Assembly (NCBI GenBank): GCA_024693285.1
Contig: JAILLE010000014.1
Span: forward strand, 59,014 to 123,013
Source: Bacteroidales bacterium
GTDB taxonomy: Bacteria > Bacteroidota > Bacteroidia > Bacteroidales > UBA932
Direction: 5' to 3'
DNA length: 64,000 nucleotides
Part shown: positions 53,189-61,921 of the stretch, one piece after another
How the letters are laid out: the number at the start of each line of letters is the position of its first letter
How positions within the stretch are numbered: the first letter of the stretch is position 1
Position numbers and translations under genes: made by a program
Notes under the pieces: generated by a model
What the model was told of the DNA's origin: nothing
Database searches by the model: none
Seen by the model: the letters and a program-made list of their open reading frames with translations, nothing else

Positions 53189-53476
53189 CTACAGCGTCAC
53201 AGTCCTTGCCGTGACAGTGTCCCTTAAGTGGAAGCCAGTCCATTGGCTTTCTCCTGAATACAACACATCATTTGCCAGGAAGGAGAACTCCTGGGACGAT
53301 CCTATCAAACTCCCGGAATCCTTGAGTTTATACTCTGTCCCCGTGACATGCCCTTCAGAGCAAGTGACGGTACGGTCAATCACTCCGTTGCTGACTTTCA
53401 TAATGATATCCCTCTTCGCAAGCATTGACTGGCAGAAAAGGGACATCAGACAAACAAAAACAAGACTCTTCCGCAC
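53189..53476 (-). pseudogene. Truncated secreted glycosidase-like N-terminal fragment
   Basis: A 95-codon frame with a signal peptide (SLVFVCLMSLFCQSMLA), then KVSNGVIDRTVTCSEGHVTGTEYKL, SQEFSFLANDVLYSG and WTGFHLRDTVTARTVTL before a stop. This looks like the N-terminal beta domain of an alpha-galactosidase-type glycosidase, whose full proteins are over 600 residues. The barrel is absent downstream; the next 145 bases lead into the island. Either a remnant cut off when the island arrived or a short protein in its own right. Confidence 0.5.
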
Positions 53477-53491
53477 GTGATACCAGTAAAA

Positions 53492-55102
53492 CTACTTTTT
53501 GAATTTGAAGCGAATATCCATAGGTACCTTCTCCAGACTGAGGTTCCTCTGGTCGGCCTCAAACTCAGGAGCAAGATGGGAATAAGTATTCTCGAAAGAA
53601 GCGGCGAACTCAGCGTCACCGGTAGCCTGGGTCTTGAGAATCAACGCGGCCAGCTCCTCGAGAGCGTCTTCCATCTTTCCATAGTCGATGCTGTAACGTC
53701 CGTCAGGATGACGCTCGAAAGAGCCCTTCTCCTTTAAATAATTGAATATCATTGTGTTGGCCCTACCCAAAGCTGAGCCCTCACCGAAACGTTCAGAACG
53801 AGCGAGAGATGTGAAGAAGGTTGTCAACGCATCCTCGGTCGTAAACAGACGATCCATGGCGATATGGTTCTGGAGTTTGCAGACGAGGTACATCCCGACC
53901 ACATTGCCCTTCATCTCCTCGAAAGACAGGGCATGGTTTCCGAGAGCCTCCTCAACTGTACCCCTTCCATTCACGGTCTCTTTTACGCCAAGGCCATGGG
54001 CGACCTCACGGAAGACAATATTCCAGAAGAAAGCATCCTGGGAAAGGTGAGCCCTATCCCCAGACTCAAGAAGGACGTTGCCTGCAGGAGAGATGACATA
54101 ATTGAACTTCTGGCGGATAACATTCTCGAGAAGGATCGTACGTGTGCCCAGATCTCTCTGGATATCAGCGTCAAAAGGAAGGTTCAACGCGATGACCTTG
54201 ATACCGGCATTGGCCTTTCCGGCATAATAGATGGCGTCGCACGAGAATATGTCAGATCCGGATCCGGGCTGGAAACTCTTGTACGCGTCCTCGACAGGGA
54301 GCATTCTCTGGAACTCTTCCATTCTGGAGGCGTACTTCATCAGCTGCTCAGTACGATCCAAGTTCTTGAGAAGGACAAAAGCCTCATAGGAGCGCTTGAT
54401 TCCAAGGAGCTGGTCGTCGGCGGTCTCGTTAGGGCCTATGACCAAATCCATCTTGCTGTCTTCCATCGCGAGCCACGCCTTGCCGCTCTCATAATATTCA
54501 TCTGTCTTAAGGGCCTTGGCTTTGCTGAGCAAGTATTCCTTCACGCTAGGCTTGATAGTGATATCAGCTGCGGCTGTGAGATAAGCGGCGATTTTGTCAA
54601 TATGCTCTTTGTAGGCATCATGGTACCAAACGGTCTTCAAAGAACCGTCCTCTCCCCTTCTGATAAGGGTGTAAGGGCTGTTCTTTGTGGAGTCCTCAAA
54701 GGCCATGAATTCTTCCTCAGTCATATCAGCGGGATAGAAACCCGCTCCAAGAGGCCTGTCATTGAAACCTTCCACGAAAGACTTGCCATTCACACGGTTC
54801 CACGGGCCGTAATTAATCTCAGCGAAAGTCTTCTGGAAAGGATCGGAGAGGCTCCCGAGCAAAGCGCCCTTATCACCGAAATACTGATCCCAATAAATAG
54901 CGTCAATTTCATCAGCGGCGAAACGGTAGAGGTTCAGGACCTCTTTACCATTATCGGTGATTCCATTAAGATTGGGGGCGGGAATTGTCACAAGAGCGTA
55001 GTCCGCCACCTGCCTTGAAAATGAGGATTTTGATTTATGGTCGCATGAGACCAAGAGTCCCAAGACAGCGACAAAAGCAAAAACCGAAAAACACCTTTTC
55101 AT
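53492..55102 (-). CDS. M49-like (dipeptidyl peptidase III relative) lipoprotein with altered zinc motif
   Basis: A 536-residue lipoprotein (signal ending FVAVLGLLVSC). It belongs to the M49-related family in Bacteroidota in which the motif is normally HExAHGLG. Here it reads FREVAHGLGVK (about 366): the first zinc His is Arg (CGT where CAT is expected, one transition). The second motif, usually EExKAD, reads EEMKGNVVG, so the Asp is also changed. The protein may be catalytically dead and kept as a binding protein, or recently damaged. Otherwise full length with no frameshift. Flanked by the truncated glycosidase and the AspT-type transporter. Confidence 0.7.
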   Translation of the reverse strand: MKRCFSVFAFVAVLGLLVSCDHKSKSSFSRQVADYALVTIPAPNLNGITDNGKEVLNLYRFAADEIDAIYWDQYFGDKGALLGSLSDPFQKTFAEINYGPWNRVNGKSFVEGFNDRPLGAGFYPADMTEEEFMAFEDSTKNSPYTLIRRGEDGSLKTVWYHDAYKEHIDKIAAYLTAAADITIKPSVKEYLLSKAKALKTDEYYESGKAWLAMEDSKMDLVIGPNETADDQLLGIKRSYEAFVLLKNLDRTEQLMKYASRMEEFQRMLPVEDAYKSFQPGSGSDIFSCDAIYYAGKANAGIKVIALNLPFDADIQRDLGTRTILLENVIRQKFNYVISPAGNVLLESGDRAHLSQDAFFWNIVFREVAHGLGVKETVNGRGTVEEALGNHALSFEEMKGNVVGMYLVCKLQNHIAMDRLFTTEDALTTFFTSLARSERFGEGSALGRANTMIFNYLKEKGSFERHPDGRYSIDYGKMEDALEELAALILKTQATGDAEFAASFENTYSHLAPEFEADQRNLSLEKVPMDIRFKFKK

Positions 55103-55112
55103 ATCGTGGTTG

Positions 55113-56798
55113 TTATAACATTATCATAATAAGTATCTGGGCCGCCACAACCCTGAGGAACATGGTAAGCGGATATACCGTGGCGTAGTTGACCGCTATC
55201 CTGCCGCTTCCGAACATCTGTTCAGAGAAAGACAGCAGGGCCGGATCAGTCGTACCTCCGGATAGAAGGCCGCACACCTTGAAGAAGTCCATTTTCAGGA
55301 ACACCCTGGCAATTAAGGCTATAAGCGTCATCGGCACCAGGGTGATGATCAATCCGTACAGAATCCAGATATAACCACCGCCGACAAGGCTTTCCACGAA
55401 GGTCTCACCTGCCCCGAGTCCAACAGCGGCCATAAAGAGAGATATTCCTATCTCACGAATCATCAAATTAGCGCTGAGGGCGGTGTAGGTCGTGATCTTG
55501 AGCTGCGGTCCGAAATGACCAAGAAGGATCGCCACAATAAGTGGTCCGCCGGCCAGACCGAGTTTCAGAGGCTGGGGCATCCACGGGAAACGGATCGGGA
55601 GCATACCGACCAGCACACCGATGGCGATTCCGAAGAATATAGGAACCAAGTTCGGCTTCTGGAGGGTTTCCGGCTGGTTTCCGACCAATTTGGCCAGATG
55701 ATTGATACCTTCCTCCGAACCTACCACCTGGATGCTGTCTCCCACTTGAAGGATAAGGTCAGGATCGGCTTGCAGCTGGACTCCGGAGCGGAGAATCCTG
55801 GTGACGGTGACCCCGTACTTCCGTCTGATGTCAAGCTTACGGAGACTGTAGCCTGTAATGGCGGACTTGGTGATGGACAGCCTTCGGTTGATGAGATTGG
55901 ACTCAGGATCCGCCCATTGTTCCATATCCACGGGGAGTTCCTCTCCAAAAATGATCCCAGCCTTGTCTTTATGCTGAACATCAGTGACAATCAGTAGTTT
56001 ATCACCTTCATTGAGAGGCAGGTCGAGATCCGGGAAAAAGACCTTCTCATCCCGCATCATTCTCGTGATGACCAGATGGTCACTATTATCGTCGCCGATA
56101 ATGTCATGAATGGATTTCCCGAATATCGCCGGATTTTCAACCTTGCAGGCGAGACGGTAGGCGTTAGCCTCGATATCCTTATCCTTCTCCGCCTTCTCTT
56201 TCTCCTTCTTGAGATCGATCTTGAAAGCCGCCTTGCTGGCTATAACTACAGCTATGGCACCAAGAACTCCGAGGGGATATGCCACGGCATAGGCGGACGC
56301 GATACCGGCTGAAGCGGATGCGGCCCTCTCAGGAGAACCACCAGTAGCCATGGTAGCGTCCACCAAGGTCTGCTGGGCGGCACCCAAACCAGGAGTGTTG
56401 GTCACGGCAGCTGACATGATACCTGTCATCGTGCCGAGATCCTCTCCGGAGATCAAATGGATGATATAAGTGGTCACAACCGCCAAGACAACCAATCCTA
56501 CAGCGAGGAGGTTCATCGGAAGACCATCCTTCTTGAAAGAATGGAAGAAACCAGGACCGACCTGGAGACCGATAGCGAAAACAAAAAGAATTAAACCGAA
56601 ATCCTTGACAAAGGACAGCATCGTGGGATTGACCCTCAATCCGAAATGGCCCAGAAGAATACCCATAAAAAGGATCCAGGTGGTGCCCAATGAAATACCT
56701 TTGAGCTTGAAACGACCAAGGTATAGACCAGAGGCGATCACCAATGCCAGAATCAAAATGGCACCTGCCGTGCCTCCCTGCGTAAACAACTTCAACAT
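55113..56798 (-). CDS. AspT/YidE-family putative transporter with two TrkA-C domains
   Basis: A 561-residue membrane protein. About five N-terminal TM helices with the duplicated YidE/YbjL motif (GILLGHFGLRVNP; FVFAIGLQVGPGFF), two cytosolic RCK/TrkA-C domains (about 220-300 and 310-385; ILQVGDSIQVVGSEEG), and a second set of TM helices with GLAGGPLIVAILLGHFGP and LSGGTTDPALL. The family includes the aspartate:alanine exchanger; substrate here unknown. ATG at 56798 chosen; a TTG 21 bases upstream is possible. Divergent from gpx. Confidence 0.88.
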   Translation of the reverse strand: MLKLFTQGGTAGAILILALVIASGLYLGRFKLKGISLGTTWILFMGILLGHFGLRVNPTMLSFVKDFGLILFVFAIGLQVGPGFFHSFKKDGLPMNLLAVGLVVLAVVTTYIIHLISGEDLGTMTGIMSAAVTNTPGLGAAQQTLVDATMATGGSPERAASASAGIASAYAVAYPLGVLGAIAVVIASKAAFKIDLKKEKEKAEKDKDIEANAYRLACKVENPAIFGKSIHDIIGDDNSDHLVITRMMRDEKVFFPDLDLPLNEGDKLLIVTDVQHKDKAGIIFGEELPVDMEQWADPESNLINRRLSITKSAITGYSLRKLDIRRKYGVTVTRILRSGVQLQADPDLILQVGDSIQVVGSEEGINHLAKLVGNQPETLQKPNLVPIFFGIAIGVLVGMLPIRFPWMPQPLKLGLAGGPLIVAILLGHFGPQLKITTYTALSANLMIREIGISLFMAAVGLGAGETFVESLVGGGYIWILYGLIITLVPMTLIALIARVFLKMDFFKVCGLLSGGTTDPALLSFSEQMFGSGRIAVNYATVYPLTMFLRVVAAQILIMIML

Positions 56799-56878
56799 AT
56801 CGGGCGCGAAGTTACTCAAAAAGCCCGGACTATTGTCCTATATATATTTTTTTTAAACTTTTTTTAAACTCTTTTAAA

Positions 56879-56894
56879 ATATCGCTTGCGATAT
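56879..56894. promoter_or_regulatory. Perfect 16-bp palindrome, candidate OhrR operator
   Basis: ATATCGCTTGCGATAT lies 25 bases before the gpx ATG, in the region between the divergent AspT-type gene and the gpx-ohrR pair. A short perfect palindrome of this size is the usual target of a MarR/OhrR dimer, and the gene for one is next. Confidence 0.6.
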
Positions 56895-56918
56895 AAATTA
56901 ACTTAAACACCCAAAGTC

Positions 56919-57359
56919 ATGGCAAAGATTTACGATTTCAAAACCCTTAGCAACAAGGGTGCTGAGGTGGATTTCGCCCAGTTTGAAGGGAAAATCCTGA
57001 TGGTAGTCAACACTGCCTCCAAATGCGGCTTCACTCCCCAGTACGACGGTCTGGAGGCTCTTTATCAGAAATATAAGGATCAGGGAATGGTTATCGTAGG
57101 CTTTCCTTGCGACCAGTTCGCCGGTCAGGAGCCAGGGTCAAATGAGGAAATCGCCGAGTTCTGCCGCCTCAACCATGGTGTCACCTTCCCTCTTATGGCC
57201 AAGACAGATATCAATGGTGCTAACGCCGAACCTATTTTCGAGTATCTGAAATCACAGGCTCCCACCGAGGAATACAAGGGCTTGAAGGCAAAAGCCACCA
57301 AGAAGTTGCTCAAAGGGCTAAGCAAAAGCGTGGAAAAGGACATCCAGGGAATGCTTTAA
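56919..57359 (+). CDS. Glutathione peroxidase-like protein lacking the WNF segment
   Basis: A 146-residue thioredoxin-fold peroxidase. The peroxidatic Cys is at residue 36 (NTASKCGFTPQY), the Gln of the tetrad at about 70 (CDQFAGQEPG), and a possible resolving Cys at about 82 (AEFC). Normal members are about 160-180 residues and have a WNFTKF(L/V)D segment that supplies the Trp and Asn of the tetrad. Here the sequence passes from LKAKATKKLLKGLSKS straight to VEKDIQGML, so the WNF strand is missing without a frameshift. Operon with the OhrR-type regulator, so a peroxide defence role is likely. Confidence 0.85.
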   Translation: MAKIYDFKTLSNKGAEVDFAQFEGKILMVVNTASKCGFTPQYDGLEALYQKYKDQGMVIVGFPCDQFAGQEPGSNEEIAEFCRLNHGVTFPLMAKTDINGANAEPIFEYLKSQAPTEEYKGLKAKATKKLLKGLSKSVEKDIQGML

Positions 57360-57364
57360 AGTGA

Positions 57365-57802
57365 ATGGAAGAGAATCTTAAACTGGATAACCAGCTCTGT
57401 TTCAGGCTGTATACCGCCTCACGCCTTCTCACACAGGTCTATAATCCTCTACTGTCGGAGTATGGGCTCACCTACCCACAGTATCTGGCCTTGATGGTCC
57501 TGTGGGAGAAGGACGCGATGCCGGTTAACGATATAGCCAAGAAGCTTTTCCTGGAGACAAACACAGTGACTCCACTGCTGAAAAGGATGGAGGCGGAAGG
57601 ACTTGTCACCAGGGACAAAAGTTCAAATGACGGGCGTCAGACAATCGTGAGGCTGACCCAGAAAGAATCCTCTTTACGGGAGCAACTCTCTTTTGTCCCT
57701 GACAAGGTTGGTTCAGCCGTCATCTGTGAGACCGTCACACCGGAAACAGTCCCCGAACTTTTCAAGATGTTGGATGATATAATATTGAGACTCAAGGCAT
57801 AG
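57365..57802 (+). CDS. ohrR: MarR-family organic-peroxide sensor, OhrR-type
   Basis: A 145-residue winged-helix protein. The redox Cys is at residue 12 in LDNQLCFRLYTASR, and the Tyr pair expected nearby is present. The wHTH is at about 48-95 (MPVNDIAKKLFLETNTVTPLLKRMEAEGLVTR). OhrR releases DNA when the Cys is oxidised by organic hydroperoxides. It starts 5 bases after gpx and probably represses that pair through the palindrome at 56879-56894 (inference). In many bacteria the target is ohr rather than gpx. Confidence 0.85.
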   Translation: MEENLKLDNQLCFRLYTASRLLTQVYNPLLSEYGLTYPQYLALMVLWEKDAMPVNDIAKKLFLETNTVTPLLKRMEAEGLVTRDKSSNDGRQTIVRLTQKESSLREQLSFVPDKVGSAVICETVTPETVPELFKMLDDIILRLKA

Positions 57803-57810
57803 CGGTTTTG

Positions 57811-57842
57811 TTTGGTTATCCGACGATAATTCACTATTTTTA
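57811..57842 (+). promoter_or_regulatory. Candidate promoter of the C1B peptidase gene
   Basis: TTTG at 57811-57814 and TATTTTTA at 57835-57842, 20 bases apart, one mismatch to the -7 consensus. 21 bases before the ATG. Confidence 0.5.
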
Positions 57843-57863
57843 CGTCAAATCAAACGAACCGTT

Positions 57864-59261
57864 ATGAAAAGAATATCCATCATTCTGGCTGCCGCTTTAG
57901 CTTTGGTTATAAGCGGCAATCTTTCCGCTCAGCAAAAAGCGGATCCCAAAGGCGGCATCAGCGCCGACATGCTGAAAGAAATACGTAAGGGGTACGAAGG
58001 CACCGCCTCTGACAAGGCCATCAAGAATGCCCTCAACACCACCGCGATAGGTGTTCTCGCCGCCAACTCCGAGAACATCGCGATGATAGACACCCATTTC
58101 TCAGACCAAGTCAAGACCAAGGGCATCACCGACCAGAAATCCTCTGGCCGCTGCTGGTTGTTCTCCGGCCTTAATGTCTTGAGAGCCAGGATGATCGACA
58201 AATATGACCTGGGTCCTTTCACATTCTCCCAGAACTACTGTTTCTTCTACGACCAGCTCGAGAAGGCGAACTTGTTCCTCCAGGGTGTGATTGACACTAA
58301 GGACAAGGGTTTCGACGACCGTGAGGTCGACTGGCTGTTCAGCATTCCCATCGGCGACGGTGGCCAGTTCACCGGAGTAGCCAACCTGGTGATGAAGTAT
58401 GGCGTAGTCCCTTCTGACATAATGCCTGAGACTCTCAACGCCAACAGCACCTCGGCGATGCGTACCCAGATAGCCACCAAGCTCCGTGAGGACGGCCTCA
58501 AACTGCGTGACGCCAAGCCGAAGGATTGCCAAGCCCTTAAGACCGAGATGCTTAAAGAGATCTACCGCATGCTTGTCCTTTGCCTCGGAGAGCCCCCGAC
58601 AGAGTTCGAGTACACCATGCGCGACTCCAAAGACAAGGTCATCAGCACCAAGACCTACACTCCCCTCTCATTCTATCAGGAATATATCGGAGAGGACCTC
58701 AACAACAATTACATCATGTTGATGAACGATCCTTCCAGGGAGTATGGTAAAGTATACGAGATCGCTTATGATCGCCACGTCTATGACGGTCAGAACTGGG
58801 TGTACCTTAATGTCCCTGTCGAGACCATCAAGGAGATCGCCATCAAGTCCATCAAGGATAACACCGCCATGTATTTCTCATGCGATGTGGGCAAGTTCAG
58901 CAACAGGCAGAAAGGCACCCTTGATCTCGCCAACTTTGACTATGATTCCCTCTTCGGCACCACCTTCGGGATGGACAAGAAGCAGAGGATCATGACCCAC
59001 GCCAGCGGTTCATCACACGCCATGACTCTGATCGCCGTGGATATCAAGGACGGCAAGCCCGTCAAATGGATGGTCGAGAACAGCTGGGGTGCGGCCAGCG
59101 GCTACAAGGGCAACCTGATCATGACCGACGAGTGGTTCAACGAATACATGTTCCGCCTCGTTGTCGAGAAAAAATATGTCCCCGAGTCGCTTAAGGCTCA
59201 GCTTGCCCAGAAGCCTATCCTGCTGCCCGCTTGGGATCCTATGTTCATGCCCGAGGAATAG
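57864..59261 (+). CDS. Secreted C1B-type cysteine aminopeptidase (bleomycin hydrolase/PepC-like)
   Basis: A 465-residue papain-fold peptidase with a signal peptide (IILAAALALVISGNLSAQ). The active-site residues are Cys in KSSGRCWLFSGLN, His in SGSSHAMTLIAVD, and Asn in VENSWGAASG. Enzymes of this class remove N-terminal residues from peptides and are normally cytosolic hexamers; export to the periplasm is typical of Bacteroidota versions. Length is that of the family. Codons are strongly biased toward gcc/aag/gac, suggesting good expression. Confidence 0.92.
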   Translation: MKRISIILAAALALVISGNLSAQQKADPKGGISADMLKEIRKGYEGTASDKAIKNALNTTAIGVLAANSENIAMIDTHFSDQVKTKGITDQKSSGRCWLFSGLNVLRARMIDKYDLGPFTFSQNYCFFYDQLEKANLFLQGVIDTKDKGFDDREVDWLFSIPIGDGGQFTGVANLVMKYGVVPSDIMPETLNANSTSAMRTQIATKLREDGLKLRDAKPKDCQALKTEMLKEIYRMLVLCLGEPPTEFEYTMRDSKDKVISTKTYTPLSFYQEYIGEDLNNNYIMLMNDPSREYGKVYEIAYDRHVYDGQNWVYLNVPVETIKEIAIKSIKDNTAMYFSCDVGKFSNRQKGTLDLANFDYDSLFGTTFGMDKKQRIMTHASGSSHAMTLIAVDIKDGKPVKWMVENSWGAASGYKGNLIMTDEWFNEYMFRLVVEKKYVPESLKAQLAQKPILLPAWDPMFMPEE

Positions 59262-59275
59262 AACCTTAATCCGAG

Positions 59276-61921
59276 ATGCCCCGTAAAATATTCCTCATCG
59301 ACGGACACGCCCTCGTGTTCAAGATGTACTACGCCTTCATCCGCAGGCCGATGATCAACTCCAAGGGAGCTGACATGTCGATTCTGTACGGTTTCACCAA
59401 ATACATTCTGGAACTAATTGAGCGTGAGTCTCCTGACTATCTGGCAGTGGCTTTTGACCCGCCAGGAGGGACATTCCGTAACAAGATGTTCCCGGAGTAC
59501 AAGGCCAACAGGACCGAGACTCCCCAGCTCGTGATCGACGCTCTGGAGCCTTTGCGGGAGCTTTGCCAGGCGATGAATATCCCTACCCTCATGATCATGG
59601 GTTTCGAGGCGGACGATGTGATCGGTTCTGTGGCAAAGCGCTGCTCTAAGGAAGGTTTGGATGTCTACATGGTAACTCCAGACAAAGACTACGGCCAGCT
59701 TATCGAGGACCACATCTGGCAGTACAAGCCAGGTAAGGCGGGTGGCGACAACGAGATTCTCGGTGTCAGCGAAATTGAGGCGAAGTACGGAATACAATCC
59801 CCTGCCCAGGTTATCGACATGTTGACCATCTGCGGAGATACGGCCGACAATGTCCCGGGTGTCAAAGGCGTGGGCGAGGTCGGGGCCAGCAAACTCGTGG
59901 CGAAATACGGATCGGTACAAGGTATTTATGATCATCTGGACGAGTTATCCCCGAGACAGAAAGTCATGTTCGAGGAAGCCCAGGACCACATCGGATTAAG
60001 CCGGGAACTTGTGACGATAAAAACCGACATAGACGTCGATGTTCCTACCGAGGATATGAGAGTCGACAAGGCCTACGGTCCGGATCTGGCTGACCTGTTT
60101 GAGAAATATGAGTTCAACTCCCTCCAGCGGTTCCTCGGCCATGTGGCGACACCCATGGCACAAGATGAGAAACAGTTGGAAATCAAAGTGGTAAAGCCAT
60201 CCGAAATAATCACGGCAGCCCGAAAGTCAGGCAGCTGCTCAATAATAACCGAGGCAGCTGACGGAGGCATATTCTCAAATATCCGCCGGATGATCGTAGG
60301 GACCTGCGGTTCGGAATACATGGTCGCCGAAGGCGGGGTCAAAGATTTCAGGTCTCTACTCGAGGATGGTAATGTCTCCAAGTGCGGCGATGATCTCAAA
60401 CGGCAGATGAACCTGATCTCCGCGGCCGGTTTGGACCTTCGGGGAGAACTCCTCGACATCGGCCTGATGCATTACCTCATTGATCCTGAGAAGAGTCACA
60501 AAATCGATGTGTTGTCCCAGAGCCTGGCTGGCCTGTCCATCGAGTCCCCTGAGCAGGAGTCCCAAGCCGCCACCGGCTCTTTGTTCGATGATATCCCATC
60601 TGATGAAGCTCGGTCAGACAGGAGCAGGGAGGCTGCTATCTTATTGATTCTCAAGGACAAGCTACAAGAGGACTTAAAGGCTAAAGGTGCGGCTGACTTG
60701 TATGGCCGCATGGAGGAACCTCTGTTACGGGTGCTGTCCAGGATGGAAAGGGCTGGAGTCCGGGTGGACCTCGGCTCACTGAAAGACTACACCGCCAAGC
60801 TCCGCGAGGAAATGGTGGAAAGGGAGGCGAAAGTCAGGGAACTGGCCGGCGAACCATCCCTCAATGTCTCTTCACCCAAGCAGATAGGAGAGATCCTGTT
60901 CGAGAAACTGAATCTTGCCACGAAACCAAAGAAAAACGCCAACGGAACATATTCAACTGATGAGACCACCCTTCTTGATATCGCGGGGAAGCATCCCATA
61001 GTGGATGAGATTCTGGAGTTCCGGGCGGTGAAGAAATTGCTGTCGACCTACATAGAGCCCTTCCCGTCATATATCGACCCGGCTGACGGCAAGGTCCACA
61101 CGACCTTCAACCAGGCTCTGACAGCCACAGGAAGGCTTAGTTCCTCCAACCCTAACCTTCAGAACATCCCGATAAGGACCGACCGGGGACGTGAGATCCG
61201 CAAGGCATTCGTGCCGTCAACCCCTAAAGGTCTGATCATGTCAGCTGACTATTCGCAGATCGAGTTAAGGATTATGGCTCACCTGAGTTGCGACCAGCAC
61301 CTGATCAGCGCCTTCAAGAATGGAGTGGATGTCCATGCGGCAACCGCGGCGAAAATATTCGGGATACCACATGAGGAAGTCACCGCGGACCAGAGGAGAA
61401 TCGCCAAGACCGCCAATTTCGGCATCATGTACGGCATATCATCTTTCGGTCTGGCACAAAGGCTGAGAATAGGAAGAAAAGAGGCCCAGAAGATTATCGA
61501 GGACTATTTCGCCGGCTTCCCGTCTATCCGTTCCTTCATCGAGGACACCAAGGAGGCCGCTAGAGAGACGGGCTATGTGGAAACCCTATTCGGACGCCGC
61601 AGATATATTCCGGAAATCAACTCCAAGAACGGGACGATCCGGGCGTTGGCCGAAAGGAACGCCGTCAACGCCCCCATACAGGGCACTTCGGCGGACATAA
61701 TCAAGCTCGCGATGATAGCTGTCGACGAGGAGATGGCGGCAAGGGGCCTGAAATCCAGGATGGTGCTGCAGATCCATGACGAGCTTGTGTTCGACACTCT
61801 CCCCGAGGAAGTGGAGGTCCTAAAGGAAATTGTTGTCTCCAAGATGGAGAACGTTGTGAAACTGAGCGTACCGCTCACAGTAGAATGCGATTATGGCGAA
61901 AACTGGCTTGAAGCCCATTGA
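59276..61921 (+). CDS. polA: DNA polymerase I
   Basis: An 881-residue PolA. The 5'-3' exonuclease domain (1-290) has FLIDGHALVFKMYYAF, GFEADDVIG and TICGDTADNVPGVKGVGEVGA. The middle domain (about 300-460) lacks the DTE of Exo I (SIITEAADGG in its place), so proofreading is probably lost as in Taq and Bacillus PolA. The polymerase domain is intact: SADYSQIELRIMAHLS (motif A), RRIAKTANFGIMYGISSFG (motif B/O-helix), QIHDELVF (motif C). About 50 residues shorter than usual Bacteroidota PolA. Followed by an overlapping sigma factor gene. Confidence 0.95.
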   Translation: MPRKIFLIDGHALVFKMYYAFIRRPMINSKGADMSILYGFTKYILELIERESPDYLAVAFDPPGGTFRNKMFPEYKANRTETPQLVIDALEPLRELCQAMNIPTLMIMGFEADDVIGSVAKRCSKEGLDVYMVTPDKDYGQLIEDHIWQYKPGKAGGDNEILGVSEIEAKYGIQSPAQVIDMLTICGDTADNVPGVKGVGEVGASKLVAKYGSVQGIYDHLDELSPRQKVMFEEAQDHIGLSRELVTIKTDIDVDVPTEDMRVDKAYGPDLADLFEKYEFNSLQRFLGHVATPMAQDEKQLEIKVVKPSEIITAARKSGSCSIITEAADGGIFSNIRRMIVGTCGSEYMVAEGGVKDFRSLLEDGNVSKCGDDLKRQMNLISAAGLDLRGELLDIGLMHYLIDPEKSHKIDVLSQSLAGLSIESPEQESQAATGSLFDDIPSDEARSDRSREAAILLILKDKLQEDLKAKGAADLYGRMEEPLLRVLSRMERAGVRVDLGSLKDYTAKLREEMVEREAKVRELAGEPSLNVSSPKQIGEILFEKLNLATKPKKNANGTYSTDETTLLDIAGKHPIVDEILEFRAVKKLLSTYIEPFPSYIDPADGKVHTTFNQALTATGRLSSSNPNLQNIPIRTDRGREIRKAFVPSTPKGLIMSADYSQIELRIMAHLSCDQHLISAFKNGVDVHAATAAKIFGIPHEEVTADQRRIAKTANFGIMYGISSFGLAQRLRIGRKEAQKIIEDYFAGFPSIRSFIEDTKEAARETGYVETLFGRRRYIPEINSKNGTIRALAERNAVNAPIQGTSADIIKLAMIAVDEEMAARGLKSRMVLQIHDELVFDTLPEEVEVLKEIVVSKMENVVKLSVPLTVECDYGENWLEAH

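Noticed and set aside
53864..55018. 384-codon plus-strand frame opposite the M49-like gene
   Set aside because: The minus-strand gene has signal peptide and family motifs; the plus frame has none.
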